DNA from: Rhipidocladum racemiflorum | Taxonomy: Eukaryota; Streptophyta; Magnoliopsida; Poales; Poaceae | Direction of reading: 5' to 3' | DNA length: 64,000 bases | Assembly (NCBI GenBank): GCA_036346355.1 | Contig: CM070578.1 | Location: forward strand, 19,253,577 to 19,317,576 | Shown here: in pieces, positions 12,503 to 25,730 of the stretch | Numbering within the stretch: position 1 is the first letter of the stretch | Layout of the letters: each line of letters opens with the position of its first letter | The notes under the pieces: generated by a model | Databases searched by the model: none | Told to the model about the DNA's origin: nothing | The model's input: the letters and a program-made list of their open reading frames with translations, nothing else | Position numbers and translations under genes: made by a program

Positions 12503-15500
12503 CTGCCGAACAAAAACAAGGGCAGTCAAATAGGGATCGAAGGGCAAAGAACATGTAACAGCAGCTAAGATAGAACAAACCGTAGTATAACAAATGTGCA
12601 AGCAGACACAAAAGTGCAGTCTAGCACATAAAAATAGGACATATAATAGTTACAAGCAAAAATATATTCATTATGGACATGCTCATGTAGCGTGAAAAGA
12701 AGACAAAAGAAAATATTCCAAAAATTGATATTGCAGCAACAAAAAGCAAACATCTACTTCACTTTTTCCCTTCCAAAATGTCAAGAGTATTGGACTCCTG
12801 CCATTCAACCATCCTTTATGCCGACATTCAGGCCTACTGCAGTAACACAGTAGTCACGTGTAAAATTACAACATGTTTTTTAAACCCAACTTATTCATGG
12901 GTAACAATCTTATGGTACAACCGCTGTTTATGCATAAGTTGGGTGGAATTTATTAGACTGACTCCATTTCTGGCAAGTCATTCTATAGGTGGACAAAGCA
13001 AACTAAAATTGCTACATAAGATCACATATCCTTGTTGAGGATTGTTTATGCATAAGTTTATTTTTTGTATTGTGCCACAAAGTAAGTTCAACAAGTGAAA
13101 TGTTGTTCAAACTTCAAACCCAGAAAGGTAGCCTGTATATTAGCAAAATCTAACAATATCAAGCTATGCACAACATTCAGAGACGTTAAGTAAACAGTGC
13201 CAGTACAAAGTGTTGCTAAGGATGTTTCATGATAATTTATTAGACAATCTAACATTATACCTTCATGAGAGTTGATAATTTGACATCACATCAAACTAAT
13301 AAAAGGTAAAAAGGCAACATCGCATAATAATTAAAATGCAAATCAAGGCATATTGTACTTTCTGAATTAGTAAAACGTAATACTAACCAGGCATGGTCAA
13401 TCGGGAGCGATTAGAGCGTTGCCTCTGCGATCCACTCTGGGATGCACGGTTGCCCTGATCAGTGCGCTTGTTAGACTTCGAGCGCTGCTTTCTCACAGAA
13501 AGGAGGCGGACATCCTCTTTCCACAGGTGACGCAGTACTTTGAACTTAAATGTAAGAATTTGCTCTTTGAATCTTAGACTATTTTTATGTATGGCAAGCT
13601 TCTCTTTGATAATCAGGTCATTCTTCCTTTGGCAAGAAAGATGACTTGATGCCAATAAATCAAGATGGGGTCGATCAGCAGACAAAGGTTTAAATACCAA
13701 TTCAGAAGCTTCTTTGGCTATATCATTGTTCGCAGCTATAATTGAAGGAATTAAATTATAGCCATCATCACGGTATGAGCAAGGCATCATTGATAAGTTG
13801 TCGCTGCCATCTGCTTTCATGGAATTAACATTATCATGGCATGAATTAGCTTCCTGCCTCTCACTGTCAACTTTAATTTGAGATCCAATTCCTTCCGAAG
13901 GCTTCAATGGGACATCTGCAGCTGCAGAGATCTGAGCGTCAGCAACTCCAGGACAAGCAACACTCTCTTCTGAAGAAACTGTTTTTACATTGTGAACAGG
14001 AGCTATCTCAACTTCCATCAGTTCCGCACCACTGACGTCAGCATCCTGCTCCACGGTAATCTTGGGAGATGGGGTAAGCTCCCCTTGTTCTTTCACAGGA
14101 CATGATGTTTCACAGGTGCTGACAGGAACTTTTGATGTCCCATTAGAGGGTGAAGGACTTTGTGCACAAGTGAATACTGTGGGAGAACCTTTAAGAGCTC
14201 TATTTCCAGCTTCAGTATTCATTGATTTAAGTTCACCTTCCAGTGAATCGATCTCAAGTTCAGTCTTTTCGAGCTCCCTTGTAATGCTTTCCTTCAGTAG
14301 CAATAACCTACTGGTACTGGTCAGCCTTTTCGAATCGCCAGAACAGGAATCCTCATGTTGCAGCAGTTCAGCAAGGACGTTTGAAAGGGAACCAATGGGG
14401 TCACCACCAAACTGATCTAACTTAATGGGGACTTCGTCGTCACAAGCCTGAACCTCAGCCCCAGGGGCATCTTTATTGGACTCCGTGACAATATTTGCCA
14501 TCAGTTCACAGGATTTATCTTCAGGGACTGCAGTTGAACATGTAAGGGATGTCAGCGGTCTGGACATTCCACGTTTGACATGTATGGTCGCTCCAAACTT
14601 GCTTCCATCAATATACTAGGCATCTTACATGCTAACATGATGATTAGACAGGTCACAAGGTACAGCGGGATTAATATACAATTATACGGTCGCAACTACA
14701 TAAATTTTAACTAAATTGACATGGTATCTTTTTAACTAAATTGATAAGGTGTATTAATATGGAAGCAGAGAGATGCAAAACCAAGTAAAGTAATAGTGGA
14801 TGGAAAGGAGATACTGTGAACATGACCAATGCAAATCCAACAATACCGGAGGTATGTAATTTGTTAATTGGGTAAAATGAATAGAACACAATGTTATCCC
14901 ATGGCATATGTACGAAGTTCAAGCAGAAACTCATCTTTCAAAAAACACCAATGTTTGTTAGTTCCTCTACAATAATTTCATACAGTGTAATCCTACACAG
15001 TGGCACTTAAACCTGCACTAGTGACGTCCAAATATAGAACTGAATCAACAACAGAATGGAGACCTAGATTAACATAGAAAGGAACTAACGAAACCAACTG
15101 GTACCCTTACAGAAGAACATGCATGAACCCAAGGGAGAGGGGGGAGCAAAAGTAAAAACAACTAAGCTACGGGAAGGAAAAACAAGGTCGAAATGGGTTG
15201 CACACCTGGAGAACTACATGGTGGTGCGGGTGATGGGCATGTCACCGGATATGCACATGGAACAGACGCAGGTGCAGGCAAACCTGCCTTATGTTCAGCG
15301 TCAGCCAGGCTTCCATCAGCAACAGCTTCAGCAGACTCCGCAGAACCTTGCACCTTCTGCTTCTCATACTTGGCCAAACCTTGTCCCCATCCAAGCCGGG
15401 CCTTCTTCCTTGGTGCCTCATCCTCAGTCATCTGAGGAAGTGCCACAGGCGAAGACTGAGCTGGTACCTCCTCTGAGGCCGCCGCGGCTGAAGCAGTCTG

Positions 15501-16241
15501 ACCAATAGACACAGGTCCAGCACCAGCTGCATCTGCAGCATCAGATCTGCTCTCCCTCCGCCGCAGCGGCCGCCAAGGCGTCACCCGGGTGTGGTGGTCC
15601 CTATCCCCCCTATCAGCCTTATCACCAGGAGGGTCGTAAGAGATCGGCACCGCAACTGACCTCAGAGGAGACCTCCTCAGCGGTGGAGGCGGGTGTTCTT
15701 GGTGGGTTCTGGAGAAGTCGCCTCCATAGCTCCTAAACGGGGACCTCCGGTAGGACCCCCGCATGTCACGGTTGTCCCTCCGGCCGCCGCCGCCGCCACC
15801 ATACCTGCCGAAACCTTTATAACCGCCGCCGTCGTCGTCCAGCCAGTACCGGTCAGAGCGCGAGGGCGTGTAGCCGAGCGGCTCATCAGGGTAGGAGCGC
15901 TCGTAGGCGCCGCCGCCCTGTCGGTAATAAACTTCTGAAATAACAGAGCGGTTCGGGGGAATTAGCGGGGCAGGGGAAGATCGCCACGGCAGCAGAGGTG
16001 GCTGCCGCATCAGATCTGAGGATTTGTAACGCAGAGTCCTACCTGAGGAGACCGACGACGGCGTACGGCGAGGTGAGGGCCGTGAGTGGTCACGCAGGGG
16101 CGGTGGTGGGGGGTGGTAGGGCGAGTCGCGCCATCGCGGCAGCGCGGGAGCGGCAGGAGGAAGGGGGTCCCCACCGCCGCCATCGTGCCTGCGGCCGTCC
16201 CTGTACAAGAAGTCCCTCCGATCCGGCGGCGGCGGAGGCAT
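9687..16241 (-). CDS. PWR: POWERDRESS-like two-SANT-domain nuclear corepressor, three coding exons
   Basis: The model joins 15206-16241, 13388-14527 and 9687-12502 (minus): 4992 nt, 1663 residues. Exon 1 (345 codons) is Pro/Arg/Gly-rich and carries the family motif ARLGWGQGLAKYEK near residue 283. Exon 2 has a leucine-rich predicted coiled coil around residues 395-447. Exon 3 holds SANT 1 (from W797; WTQDEKQVFMEMLARFGKDF) and SANT 2 (from W1008; WNDDEKSIFIEAMNNYGKDF), then a long polar tail ending with the family-like SDPVAALKAQYG. Arabidopsis PWR works with histone deacetylase HDA9 to remove histone acetylation in the nucleus and affects flowering and senescence; the same role here is inferred from homology. 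The start is the first in-frame ATG (16241); the frame is open upstream only from a TTG. The length matches Arabidopsis PWR closely. The frame is uninterrupted, so it looks functional. Confidence 0.9.
13388..14527 (-). other. PWR: PWR-type gene, coding exon 2
   Basis: The acceptor chosen is TTCAACTGCAG|TCCCTG, because it completes the phase-1 codon left by exon 1. A nearer-looking AG at about 14561 would break the frame. The donor is ATGCCTG|GTTAGT, again phase 1. The preceding intron (14528-15205) is 678 bp. Confidence 0.8.
15206..16241 (-). other. PWR: PWR-type gene, coding exon 1
   Basis: The donor on the minus strand reads CTCCAG|GTGTGC and leaves phase 1. The exon is GC-rich and encodes disordered Pro/Gly/Arg-rich sequence with a GGYKGFGRYGGGGGG run. 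Confidence 0.85.
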
Positions 16242-16830
16242 CCACGGCGCCGTGGTGGTCGTCCCAGCGGCGCCTGTCCCCAGCTCCGGCCTCCGCCGCA
16301 AATCGCATACGCGTGGCGAAGCCAACTCCGCAGCGTCTCTGACCTCCTATCCGGGGGTACCTACACGGAAACGCACGCAAACACGTCAGGAAAAAGAAAG
16401 TCGGCGTCGGAAACGGCCGGCGGCGAGATAGATTCAGAAGTCTACGCGACTTACGGTCGCCCCAGCGGAGGCGGCGCTGGGTATCACAGGTGCAGGGCGT
16501 TGGGCCCTCGAGAGAAGGAAGAAGAGGAAGCGGCGCCCGGAAGGGAGCAGGCGCGCCGCCCGCCGATGAGGATGCGGCGGAAGGGGATGCGAAGCGTAGC
16601 GGAGGAGAGGCAATCGCACCGCGCGGCGCCCAGAGCCGAAGGGTGGAGAGGCTGGGCCTGACGTGCGCTGATCTGTGGGGAGGGAGGAGGCCGAGGCGGA
16701 GGCGGAGGCGGTGGTGCAGGAGGTGGGCGTGGAGGGAGGAGGGAATGGGAAGGGAGGGGAGAGGTGGGGACGACGGGGGAGGGAGGAAATGGAGGCGGTG
16801 ACAACGTGAGCCGATAAAGCGGACTCAACC
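16242..16830 (-). promoter_or_regulatory. 5' UTR/promoter region of the PWR-type gene, CpG-rich
   Basis: The block immediately upstream of the start codon is strongly GC- and CpG-rich with GGAGG/GGCGG repeats. The composition drops sharply to AT-rich beyond about 16.85 kb. No clear TATA box or transcription start can be assigned. Open frames on either strand here are composition artefacts. Confidence 0.5.
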
Positions 16831-17564
16831 GGGCCTTAACCCCAATTGATTCGCAGCCCTCGCGTCCGCGTCCCCCGAAAAATGAAACAAATCTTCCGAA
16901 ATTCGAATTAAAATAACCATTTTTATTTAAAGATAAAAAAAAGGAGGGAAAGAATAATAAGAGAGGCAACCAGCGATACAAGCAACAAACACCCAACAAA
17001 AACTGCAGCCAGCCAGCCAGCTAGTGGTTTGCCTTATCTACCCCTGCCCAACTGTGAGATTCACGGGAATACCAGCCCCACAATCAATGTAGATACTGTA
17101 ATTGGCAAGGACTCGGAGGGGCACTTTGGGGAGGAGCCGAGGAGGAGGACACCTACTACTAACATCGCATGTGTCACCACCCAACCATGTCTCGATGAAG
17201 GTTAAGGCCTGCGCAAGCATGTCGCCAGCGTGGATGCCATAGCGGCGATGCGCAATCAAGCCCTCGTCCCTGCCAGCTGATGGCTAATCTCTGCATTAAG
17301 TAGGGCGCAAAAGGATATCAAAAGCGAGATAATAAAGCGGAATTGTGGGGAGAGAGAGGAAGGAATAGGGGGATGTAAGGATGGATGCCTAGACGATGGA
17401 TTTCTTCCTTGGCTAGTATTGCCCAGTAGTAAAGCTTGGCTTGGTGAGAGAGAGATATGTTCCTAATCTCGGGGAGAGAGAGATATGTTTCCAATCCCAC
17501 CACAGTGGTGTTATGATGCGCATATGATTGGGATTGGAAGTAGGCGTAGCTTGGATTGTTTTTT
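16831..17564. other. upstream spacer with a short unclassified frame
   Basis: The minus strand at 17038-17259 is open for 73 codons and includes a Cys/Pro-rich part (TCDVSSRCPPPRLLPKVPLR). I do not recognise it. It may be a fragment of a lost gene or chance. Confidence 0.25.
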
Positions 17565-17668
17565 TTTTTTTTTGGAAGGGGATCTAGGTGCTCGGTTTGA
17601 TGATAGACGACTGCGATTTTTTTTTGGAAGGGGATCTAGGTGCTCGGTTTGATGATAGACGACTGCGA
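17565..17668. repeat. 52-bp tandem duplication with T-run
   Basis: A unit of a T run followed by ggaaggggatctaggtgctc and a further 23 bases occurs twice with a 52-bp period (17565-17616 and 17617-17668). The non-T parts are identical, which suggests a recent duplication. Confidence 0.9.
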
Positions 17669-19970
17669 TGCTCTCAATTGCAAACAAACAGAGATAGTAA
17701 TGACACGATTAAGATATTAGTAATAAGAGATTTGAAGAGGTCATGATGACAGATCGAGCTACCCTCCCTGATCCTCCTGTGTAACACGAAGAAGTAGAAT
17801 TACATTGCGTTTACATGTGGACGAAATTAATTGTAAGTACATGCAGTTTTGAGCAATTGGTGCCTAGCTAAAGGTATGTATAGCGGTACATATCAGCTGT
17901 CTATAAGCCTATATCAAATAGGATTTTAGGTGATATGAAGAAAAGAGAAAGATATTGTCTACTATTTAACATACAACCTTATATATGGCTTTTATATTGA
18001 GTGTAAAATCAAATAGACGATTTATTAATTGTATAAGAGACCATTATAAACAACTATATAAATAATCCATTATATGAGTTATCTTTAGTCCTGTCTATAT
18101 ATGGCATGGAGGAGTATTTCAGACATTCATCGTCTATACAACTCTACATGCCCTAATGAGTGTCGCCGCTTGATGTTGTTTAATGACTTATTTGAGGCAA
18201 GGTTTAGAAGATTCTATTTGAAAGAAATCAGCTATGTTTGCCCCCTTTTTACCCATTTGAATTTCACACAAATTTCACAAGAAACATGTTAATTCTCGTT
18301 GAATCTAGAAAATTCTTGTATTCCAAATAGCACCTTAACATTTTTACCATGATGATCGTGTGGAGTCTAGTTACAATGAAGATGGTGCATTTTGGCGAAT
18401 GGCGTACCACAACGAAAGAGGAAACGTGAATTGTGTAGCATTCTTCGAGTTAAGTTTTCTACATTTTCACAATGAAAGCTAACATATTTTTTTGTCACAT
18501 TGTGTTTTCCGATAATTTCACACAAATTGCATACCAAGTTATTATTTAAGCTGCTACTAAATTCTCTATGATTTTAGCATCTTTCTCCTTGCTTGATCTT
18601 CCATGAAAATATGTATTTTCATCACCTTATTTGCTACGTAATCATTAAACTAAAGGTAATCAGCTTCTGCATAATTCAAGTTACAGTTTTTACGCGATGA
18701 GAAAGTTACGACTAAGTGATACATATACTAGAAAGCCAAACCTCAAAACTTTTACGTCCTAGTTTCGATACCAATTCTCTCCCCTAGAAATATAACAATA
18801 TTTCTTATACTTTTAAGGTGTTTAGTTCAAAATTTTGACATGTTTTCTTTAAAAAAAAAAGGAAAATGATGTTAGGTTGATTTGCTATGTACCAAGTGCA
18901 CGATAGGTCTGTAGTATCCAGAGTGATCTAATGTATCTTGGTCCATAAAAAACACAGAAAAATAGAAATGTGCCTTTACTCATGCAAGTAGCGACAAAAG
19001 CACAACTTCTAACTCGAGAATTCAAACAATAGGCTTCTTCCCCGAATATAGTGACTTGCGATATTCCAATTCCCAGGTTGCAAATATGGCTTGAACTTTA
19101 CCATAGATGATATGACTTTTTATTCGGAAAAAAATTTAAATGTATTGTACAAAGAAATTACTTCAAAAAAGTTAGTAGCAGTTGTTGTCATGTAACTAAA
19201 AAGATACATGAGTTAGTTTCTTATGACACAATTCGATACACATCTTGGTGAATGTGAACCGAGTGAAGGACTGTTCTAAAATTCCTACATGATTGAAACA
19301 TTTCTTGTGAAATTCATGTGTTTCGTGCATGTCATATATTTATAAGGAATTTTTTATCAGCTAAAATACACCAGCAAATGATAATTCTTGTTATATATCA
19401 AAGTCGTTGTTGATCAATAAAGATCGCATAAACACAAAATCAAAATAGAGAAGCAAGATGTATATCTATAGCTCTCTCCATTTTATTGATATTTTCACGT
19501 GTGTGTAAAATATGCCCCTAAGTACCCACTTATATAGTGGGAGAGGATGGGATTTCTTTGCAAGCTAAGTATGGATCTAAAGTAATCTACTAGCACTCTC
19601 AGTCCTCATTAGAAAACTCACATGAGTTTATTTAGGAACTTTCAGGATCTATTTAGAAAAAGTGGCATGGCCCCGAATTCAATTTCAACTCACGCGGCTC
19701 ATTTTAGAATCAACCGATTTCCAGCTGCGTTTGAGATCGATTCCGGACTTCATGGAGTATCCTAAACTGCCAGGTAGAGGTATCCCAGGCTTAACCAAAA
19801 GTTAGAGCTAGAAATTTCAGACTGCAAATGTGTTTTTCCTCAAAGTTTGGAGCCTTGTGACTTGAGATCTATGAGGATCTAGAAAGTGCATGTTAACTAG
19901 ACTCAAAGTAGAAACATTTCTCTACAACATGGATGAGTTTTGAGCCTAATCCAACATCAAACAATAATTT
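17669..19970. other. AT-rich spacer, no gene seen
   Basis: Both strands lack coding-like frames over 2.3 kb. There are A/T runs and no clear inverted or tandem repeats. The last 500 bp may already belong to the LTR-like sequence that follows. Confidence 0.4.
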
Positions 19971-22900
19971 AACTTAGAGCTTGAAAAGTGAATCCATGTA
20001 CTGCAATTCCAGGACTTAGCCAAATTTTAGCATTTAGTCTCCTTGTGGGATTGGCTATGGAACACAAAACAGCAACCACCAACCAAAATGTAGCAGCCAC
20101 CGGCCACCAAAGCAGCAGCCACCCACTTCCTTCCTCCCCAAATCGTGCAACACACCCAAGGTCCTGGCCGAGCCCCCTTGTGGGAGGAGCCACCCTCTCC
20201 ATTGCAGCACTTGGAGCTCCTCCACCTGCAGCTCAAGCTGCCCCTGCAGCTCCTCCTCCAACCAGCGCCCTCCCTGCTGCAGTCTCCTCCAAGCCAAGCT
20301 CCCCTCCCATCCCCATGGCTCCTCCTTGAGGGAGGCCAAGGTAAGCCCTCCCCCATGGCTAGATCTTGTGCTTGAGGGTCTCCTCTTGCTGTTTTGGGGC
20401 TCCTAGATCTGAAATGGGGAAAAGTTTTGGAGGGAATAAACAGATTAGGGTTTGTGCCTGTTCTGAAATTTTCGAGCAGATCTCAGAGCTGCTATTTTTC
20501 GTATTTTTGAGCAAGTTAGAAGCTTCATCTCTTAGGCCGGCTGAAGAATTAGTTGTAGATAATCGAGTTATCTTTCATTTCCAACTGGAATCGATCGATT
20601 TTGTTAATCCAGCTGAAAGTTATGGCTGTTTTTCTACTGACTATCCAGAGTGGGTGCAGATTCGACAGAGCTACTGTTTTGCTCATGTTTGAGTGGGTTA
20701 AACTAATTGTTGTCCAAATGGGGGTAGATGGATGTGTAGGTAGGGTTCTAATGCTCATTTAGAAACTGGGAGAGCTCACTTTGGTTGAGGGATTAAAAAG
20801 TTATGCTCAATTGAATGCCTAGCTGTATTGAACATCTGAATATTGTGTGCACTGAGCTTGCCTCCTGTTCCTGGCCGAACTGGGAGCTCTACCTGCAATG
20901 GAAGGATAATTGGGCAAAGCTAAGTTGTATATATGCCTATTAAGCTTCATTTGGACTTGGAAGCACATTAAACATTCTAGAAGTTATAGTCGTTTTGGTG
21001 AAATCTGTCCAAATTTGTCACAATTGTGCAGAGTACTATTCTTTTATGTGTTTGGGCTAGTTAAAGCAATGGTTGTTCATTTGGGAGTAGATGTATGAGT
21101 AGGTAATGTTCTTATGTTCATTTGTGAGCTGGAATCACTCAATTTGGTTGAGTAGATTAGGAGATATGCTTGTTTGAAGTTCACGCTATCCTGAAAATTC
21201 AGAGTTTGCTTTAGAGAAGGCTAGTGTTGGGTTGGAGTAGTGTTGGGCTTTTCAAATACATTATTGCCTATTAGTGTGTAGCGTTAAATTGCACTTTCAA
21301 TTTGGTTTGATGAATGCTTGCGTATTTTGAGGCTTTTATGAGTCTTCAATTCTCGTTTCATGTTCATATGCATAGCATGCATCTCATTTTGCATACATTG
21401 TGCTCGTGTAGAGAACGAAACCGCGGAGGGTTAGGCGGCTGTGGTCGAGGGGGATATCGGTGAGCAGGTTGTTACTGAGACTTCAGCAGAAGCATCAGGC
21501 AAGCACCTATGCGTCCTGAACCTTTATATGATTCTATTTTTGAGAATAAACTGTTAATTGATGAGTACGTATTGCATTAGGAATTGAGTTGTGGGTTAAG
21601 GCTAGATCCTAATTGTTGCATATAGACTCCTTGATTCTTGCTGATTACATCCTTCGGAGCTAGATTATGGGTAATATATTGAGTCCATGCTTAGTCTTGC
21701 TTAGAGGTCGGGGTTTGGGTCAAGTGACAGAAGGTTCTGTCGCTTGCGGTCATTAGTATTACACATACTATTGTACGATGGATTTGGATATGGGAAATGT
21801 TTTGGAAAGGTTAAATTGTGGACCGGGCGGGGGAATTGGTTCATTTGGGTATGGAGACTCAAATGTGTAGCCCCGTCTGTGTCGGTTAAGGACCGATCCG
21901 TAAGTGGAATAAGATCGAGCACACCCGGTTGGTCGCATGCCCGATTATGGTACGGTAAGCCACTCTTCCTCGCATGCCGAATCGATGGACCGTAACTTCC
22001 TGTGGTTGGACGTGGTTGAGGGTGAGGCTTAGGCCGGCTCTCGAGCGCCAAGCCGGGCTTGGGGCAGCTCGAGGGGGTGCTAGGTTTTCGGACCGCAGGA
22101 GGACGCTTCAGCGATTGGGTATGGATGGGAGGGGGTTGACACGAGGCCCTTTGTGGTACGTGTCGTGCGATCAATGCTTCCCTGCGGGGTTAAATAAGCG
22201 ATTCGAATTGCCGCGCTCTCGGATATGAGCACGCTTGGTCCGAACTTCTTCTGCGTAGTAAATAACTTGAACTTGCAGCTCGCCGTTGGACTTGAGCTTG
22301 AAAATGGTTATGTATTGCTCTACTTTAATTGTTGTTACTTTCAACCTTACACTAGAAGTAAGTGCGGTCTATAACTGCTTTAAAGTTGTAATTGGTCTAA
22401 TTGTCACACTTATAATACAAATGTTAATGCTTTTCCGCACCTTTACCTTAAGTTTACTCCTTGCTACAACTAAATGCATAATCCTTTGGAGTCGGTCATA
22501 TATGGACCCCCGGGTAAGTCTTGCGAGTACCTTTTGTACTCAGGCTTCGGCTGTGTGGTTTTCGGTGAGGATCGTGGGTGGATGCGACTTCTGCCCTTCT
22601 CGCTTCTCGGTGACTCCAAGGGCACCGAGTAGAGGCTTAGCGCGGCATCGCACACGCCCGGAAGTGTTCAGGGGCAGAACACTTCCGGAGAAGTTTTATT
22701 TTTGTTAATGTGTTGCGAATTAGTTCATTTTGTTGTATAGACACCCCTCTAAATTGCGTCTCGTCGTTGTTTAAGTCCTCGTCGTGTTCCGTGGGTTGTT
22801 CCTATACTTGTGATCGTGTTGCTGTTGTGGTTGCTGCATTTCTTTTAGATGTATATATATTGCAACTGTTGTTTCCTTGTCTGCTGAGTGGATGTCCGTT

Positions 22901-23290
22901 TATTCTAGGAAGGTCATGCCGAAATTTTCTAGTTTTTGGAGGCTTGGTTGTTTTTCTTGCTTTTGCCTAGTCGGGGGTCGTGGTTTGTGTGATTAGTCCT
23001 CTTTAGGGTTGTCGGGTTTGTCTTTGTGCGGTGTGTTTCCGCATTGCGTGTTGGTTTGTAAAGTTTCGAGTTCGTTGCCACCTTTGTGCAAATTGAGTTG
23101 ATAACGGCATTGGAAACCGGTATGTGGGGATCCTGGGCGAGTTCGGGTCGCATACCGGGGGAATACCGGGATTGTCGCCGAGTTCATCGATTGGGTTCAT
23201 TGTCGTCTCTTTTGGGCTTGGGTGCTAGCAATGCGAACGCCGTCGGTGACCCGTCACTAGCCTCCAAATCCGATGAGAGCGACAGGACAA
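19971..23290. mobile_element. probable LTR/UTR sequence of a gypsy-type retrotransposon, no coding domains
   Basis: Composition and phrasing resemble the long non-coding LTR regions of large grass gypsy elements. It has a CCACC/CTCC-rich block (20.1-20.35 kb) and alternating GC-rich and AT-rich segments. It also has stretches such as attcgaattgccgcgctctc near 22.2 kb that I associate with such LTRs from memory. No TG...CA ends, primer site or pol motif could be fixed, so extent and class are uncertain. Confidence 0.35.
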
Positions 23291-23947
23291 TCGATAGCCC
23301 GAGGACGATATGGGCGGTTCCTCACAAAAAGTGTCCATACATATATGGAATAGAATATTTCATAACATGCCCCCTTGGACACTTTGTAACGCTATGCACA
23401 TACCTCGTTAAAAACTATTTCTAAAAATCCAATGAAAAAAGTGGATAGAAGGAAAAAAACATGGCTCGTGTGTTTCATGCCATTGTGCATATTGTCTCAT
23501 GAAAAACCTTTAATTGAGTAAATTCAGTAAGAGACAAAACTCAATTAAGGTAAAAAGAATACAGCATATCATCCCAAAGATGATCATATATGAAGCTCAA
23601 ATATCTCCCCTTGAAGATTTCAGCTCTCTGAGTTACCTATGCTTCTCACATGCTTCTCAAATATAGAAGTTAGTGAGGTTTTGGTAAACAAATCGACTAT
23701 ATTTTTACTAGTCTGAATCTTTTGTATTAACATTCTCCATCTCATGCTTCTCATGGGAACATAAATACTTAGGAAATATATGCTTTATCATGTTCATCTT
23801 GACTTAATTGCTCTTTCTTTTGTGTAATGCATACTACATTATCTGCATGGATAACGTGGGGATTTTATTCACATCTATACTACATGACTCTTGGATATGA
23901 TGAATTAATCTTCTAAGCCAAAATCAATCACGAATCGTCTCATATAG

Positions 23948-24176
23948 GCCATGTTTGGTAGAGCTCCAGATCCTAACTCCACCTTAGAGCTGAAACTTGT
24001 AGACTGAAATAAAGTGACTTAAGTTTATAATTTTATTCTAAAATTTAAACAAGATGACCCACCTAAACACTCTTAATATACTCAAAGCTCCAGCTCTACG
24101 AATCTAGTGAAGCTAGGAATACCAACTCCACCAACTCCAAGGATTTGGTGGAGCTGGAGCTCTGCCAAACACCCCC
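23948..24176. mobile_element. MITE with GTTTGG(T/C)AGAGCTCCAG termini
   Basis: The left end is GCCATGTTTGGTAGAGCTCC and the right end is its imperfect inverse (GGAGCTCTGCCAAACACCCCC). ATAG occurs on both sides (23944-23947 and 24177-24180), a possible 4-bp duplication. It sits inside the degenerate copia element. The class is unsettled. A related terminus occurs in the element at 52057. Confidence 0.65.
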
Positions 24177-24672
24177 ATAGTGTAGTTGTCTCGGAATGAC
24201 TAGTTGACGTAACAACTATTGACTAATTCATTGATTATCAAGATATTACAGTTCTTCAGCTTAAAAAGACATCAAATCTGAGATCTAGTATTATACAGAT
24301 CAAACAAATAGTCAGCATCGAAGTAACCACTTATATTGGTATCTTGACCCTGTGGGTAAGAGAGTCCAAGATTCATTGTACCTATTGGGTACTTGTGAAT
24401 GTGTTTAATTCTAATTCATTACCTATTTGTGAGCTCAGACAAATATCTTAAAATTCACTACAAAAACAATATTAGGCTCGGTAAAATTGGCTATGTATAG
24501 AAGTGCATCAACAACAGTCTACTATGAAGTCTCTAGCCCCAACACGTCCTCATCTTCTCGTCTAGGACCATATGGATCTTTATCTATATCCAATGTCCTA
24601 ATGATCATGGGTGCACTAAGTGATTTTTCTTCGTTATGAGCAAATTTCTCCAATATTTTCTTGGTGTAGATA

Positions 24673-24728
24673 GTTTGGTTCAAGAATATGCCACTATACA
24701 GTTTGGTTCAAGAATATGCCACTATATA
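24673..24728. repeat. 28-bp tandem duplication inside copia remnant
   Basis: gtttggttcaagaatatgcc plus eight bases occurs at 24673 and again at 24701. Confidence 0.85.
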
Positions 24729-25730
24729 GATTCTCAATCTATAACCCAAGTCAAGATTTGTTTCCACCCAAATATTTCATCTCAAACTATGTCTTTAAGT
24801 ATGAGCTGGCTCAAAGATGTCATCATTTGTTCCAATGATGATACATAACATTATCACATATTTCTTTATGAGCTCACATGGACATACATCGTTGTTGACA
24901 TATCCTTCTATTAGAAGTAATTAACTTAGTTGATTGTACTACATATGACCAAACTACTTTAATTCGAGTAGTGATATTTAAAATTTCACACTATACATGT
25001 TGCGATTGCCATTCTTGCTCATATGTGAGATCTTCAACCCCTTAGGAAACTTCATATAGAATTCCAAATCAAATGACCCATACAAATATACAGTCACAAC
25101 ATCGATGAGTTTCATATTCAGATTCAAGCCTACTGCCGTAGATATCAAGTAATGGAATGCATGGTGAGATCGTCACATATACAATACATGCGAATTTAAA
25201 CTAATGGGACATATATGGTTATTTGATTATTTCCCACACACTTATTAGAAAGATGAATACTCATGGTAAACGGATGGCCATAATTATATCAATGCGGCGG
25301 CATGTAAAACTACATGGCTCCAACACGTAGTACAATCCAGAGGTATATGCATGTAGCCTCTCAAGTTTTTTTTTGTGATATCCAGCTCTCTTTTTTTTGT
25401 TGAAATAAGGTATTTCAATCTATTCTCTTCTTCTGTTTCAAGATGGGAACTATTATTTTGGATATCCTTAAAACTCAAGAGTGTGTGTGTTAATTACGAG
25501 AATAATAATATATCGTCGATGATTATTTTGGTTCCTATTGGTAACACTACTGAAGCTCTTCCAGATACAACAACATTACCATAGTTGTCAGCTATGGTCA
25601 GAACATTGCCAGTCATATTGCTTAGTGTCTGAAAATATTTTCTATCTCTTAGGGTAATATTCATGGTGCAACTATGTACAATACACATTTCCCTTTCCCT
25701 CTCCATTTGTTGTACTTTCTCCGTAAGCAT

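Larger units (their letters stand above)
23330..25730 (-). mobile_element. degenerate Ty1/copia pol, internally deleted
   Basis: Decayed minus-strand copia protein pieces occur in the expected order. Protease-like GNVVVSGRASVVLPIGT and pre-integrase residues lie at 25284-25730. An integrase remnant SHVVLHAAALI is near 25300. RT residues AVGLNLNMKLIDVVTVYLYG lie at about 25080-25145. A segment before RNase H (SLSAPMIIRTLDIDKDPYG) is at about 24560-24640, and RNase H (GYFDADYLFD-like) is near 24300. The integrase catalytic core and most of RT are missing, and stops and frameshifts are frequent. A TE-type 3' region follows to about 23330. The gag part appears to be at 27.9-28.4 kb. Confidence 0.75.

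Noticed and set aside
16242..16325. Extending the PWR-type protein 28 codons upstream
   Set aside because: The frame there starts only at a TTG; no ATG exists before 16241 and the family start fits the shorter form.
15998..16801. Several plus-strand frames opposite the first exon of the PWR-type gene
   Set aside because: They are Arg/Ala/Gly-rich shadows of a GC-rich exon and promoter. They have no domain, and the minus strand carries the conserved protein.
17038..17259. Minus frame of 73 codons as a LysM-like or cysteine-rich peptide gene
   Set aside because: A partial resemblance (IHAGDML) is too short. No signal peptide or flanking exon is present.
20027..20375. Overlapping frames around 20.0-20.4 kb on both strands
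   Set aside because: They are CCACC/CTCC low-complexity sequence with no domain, and the region looks like LTR/UTR.
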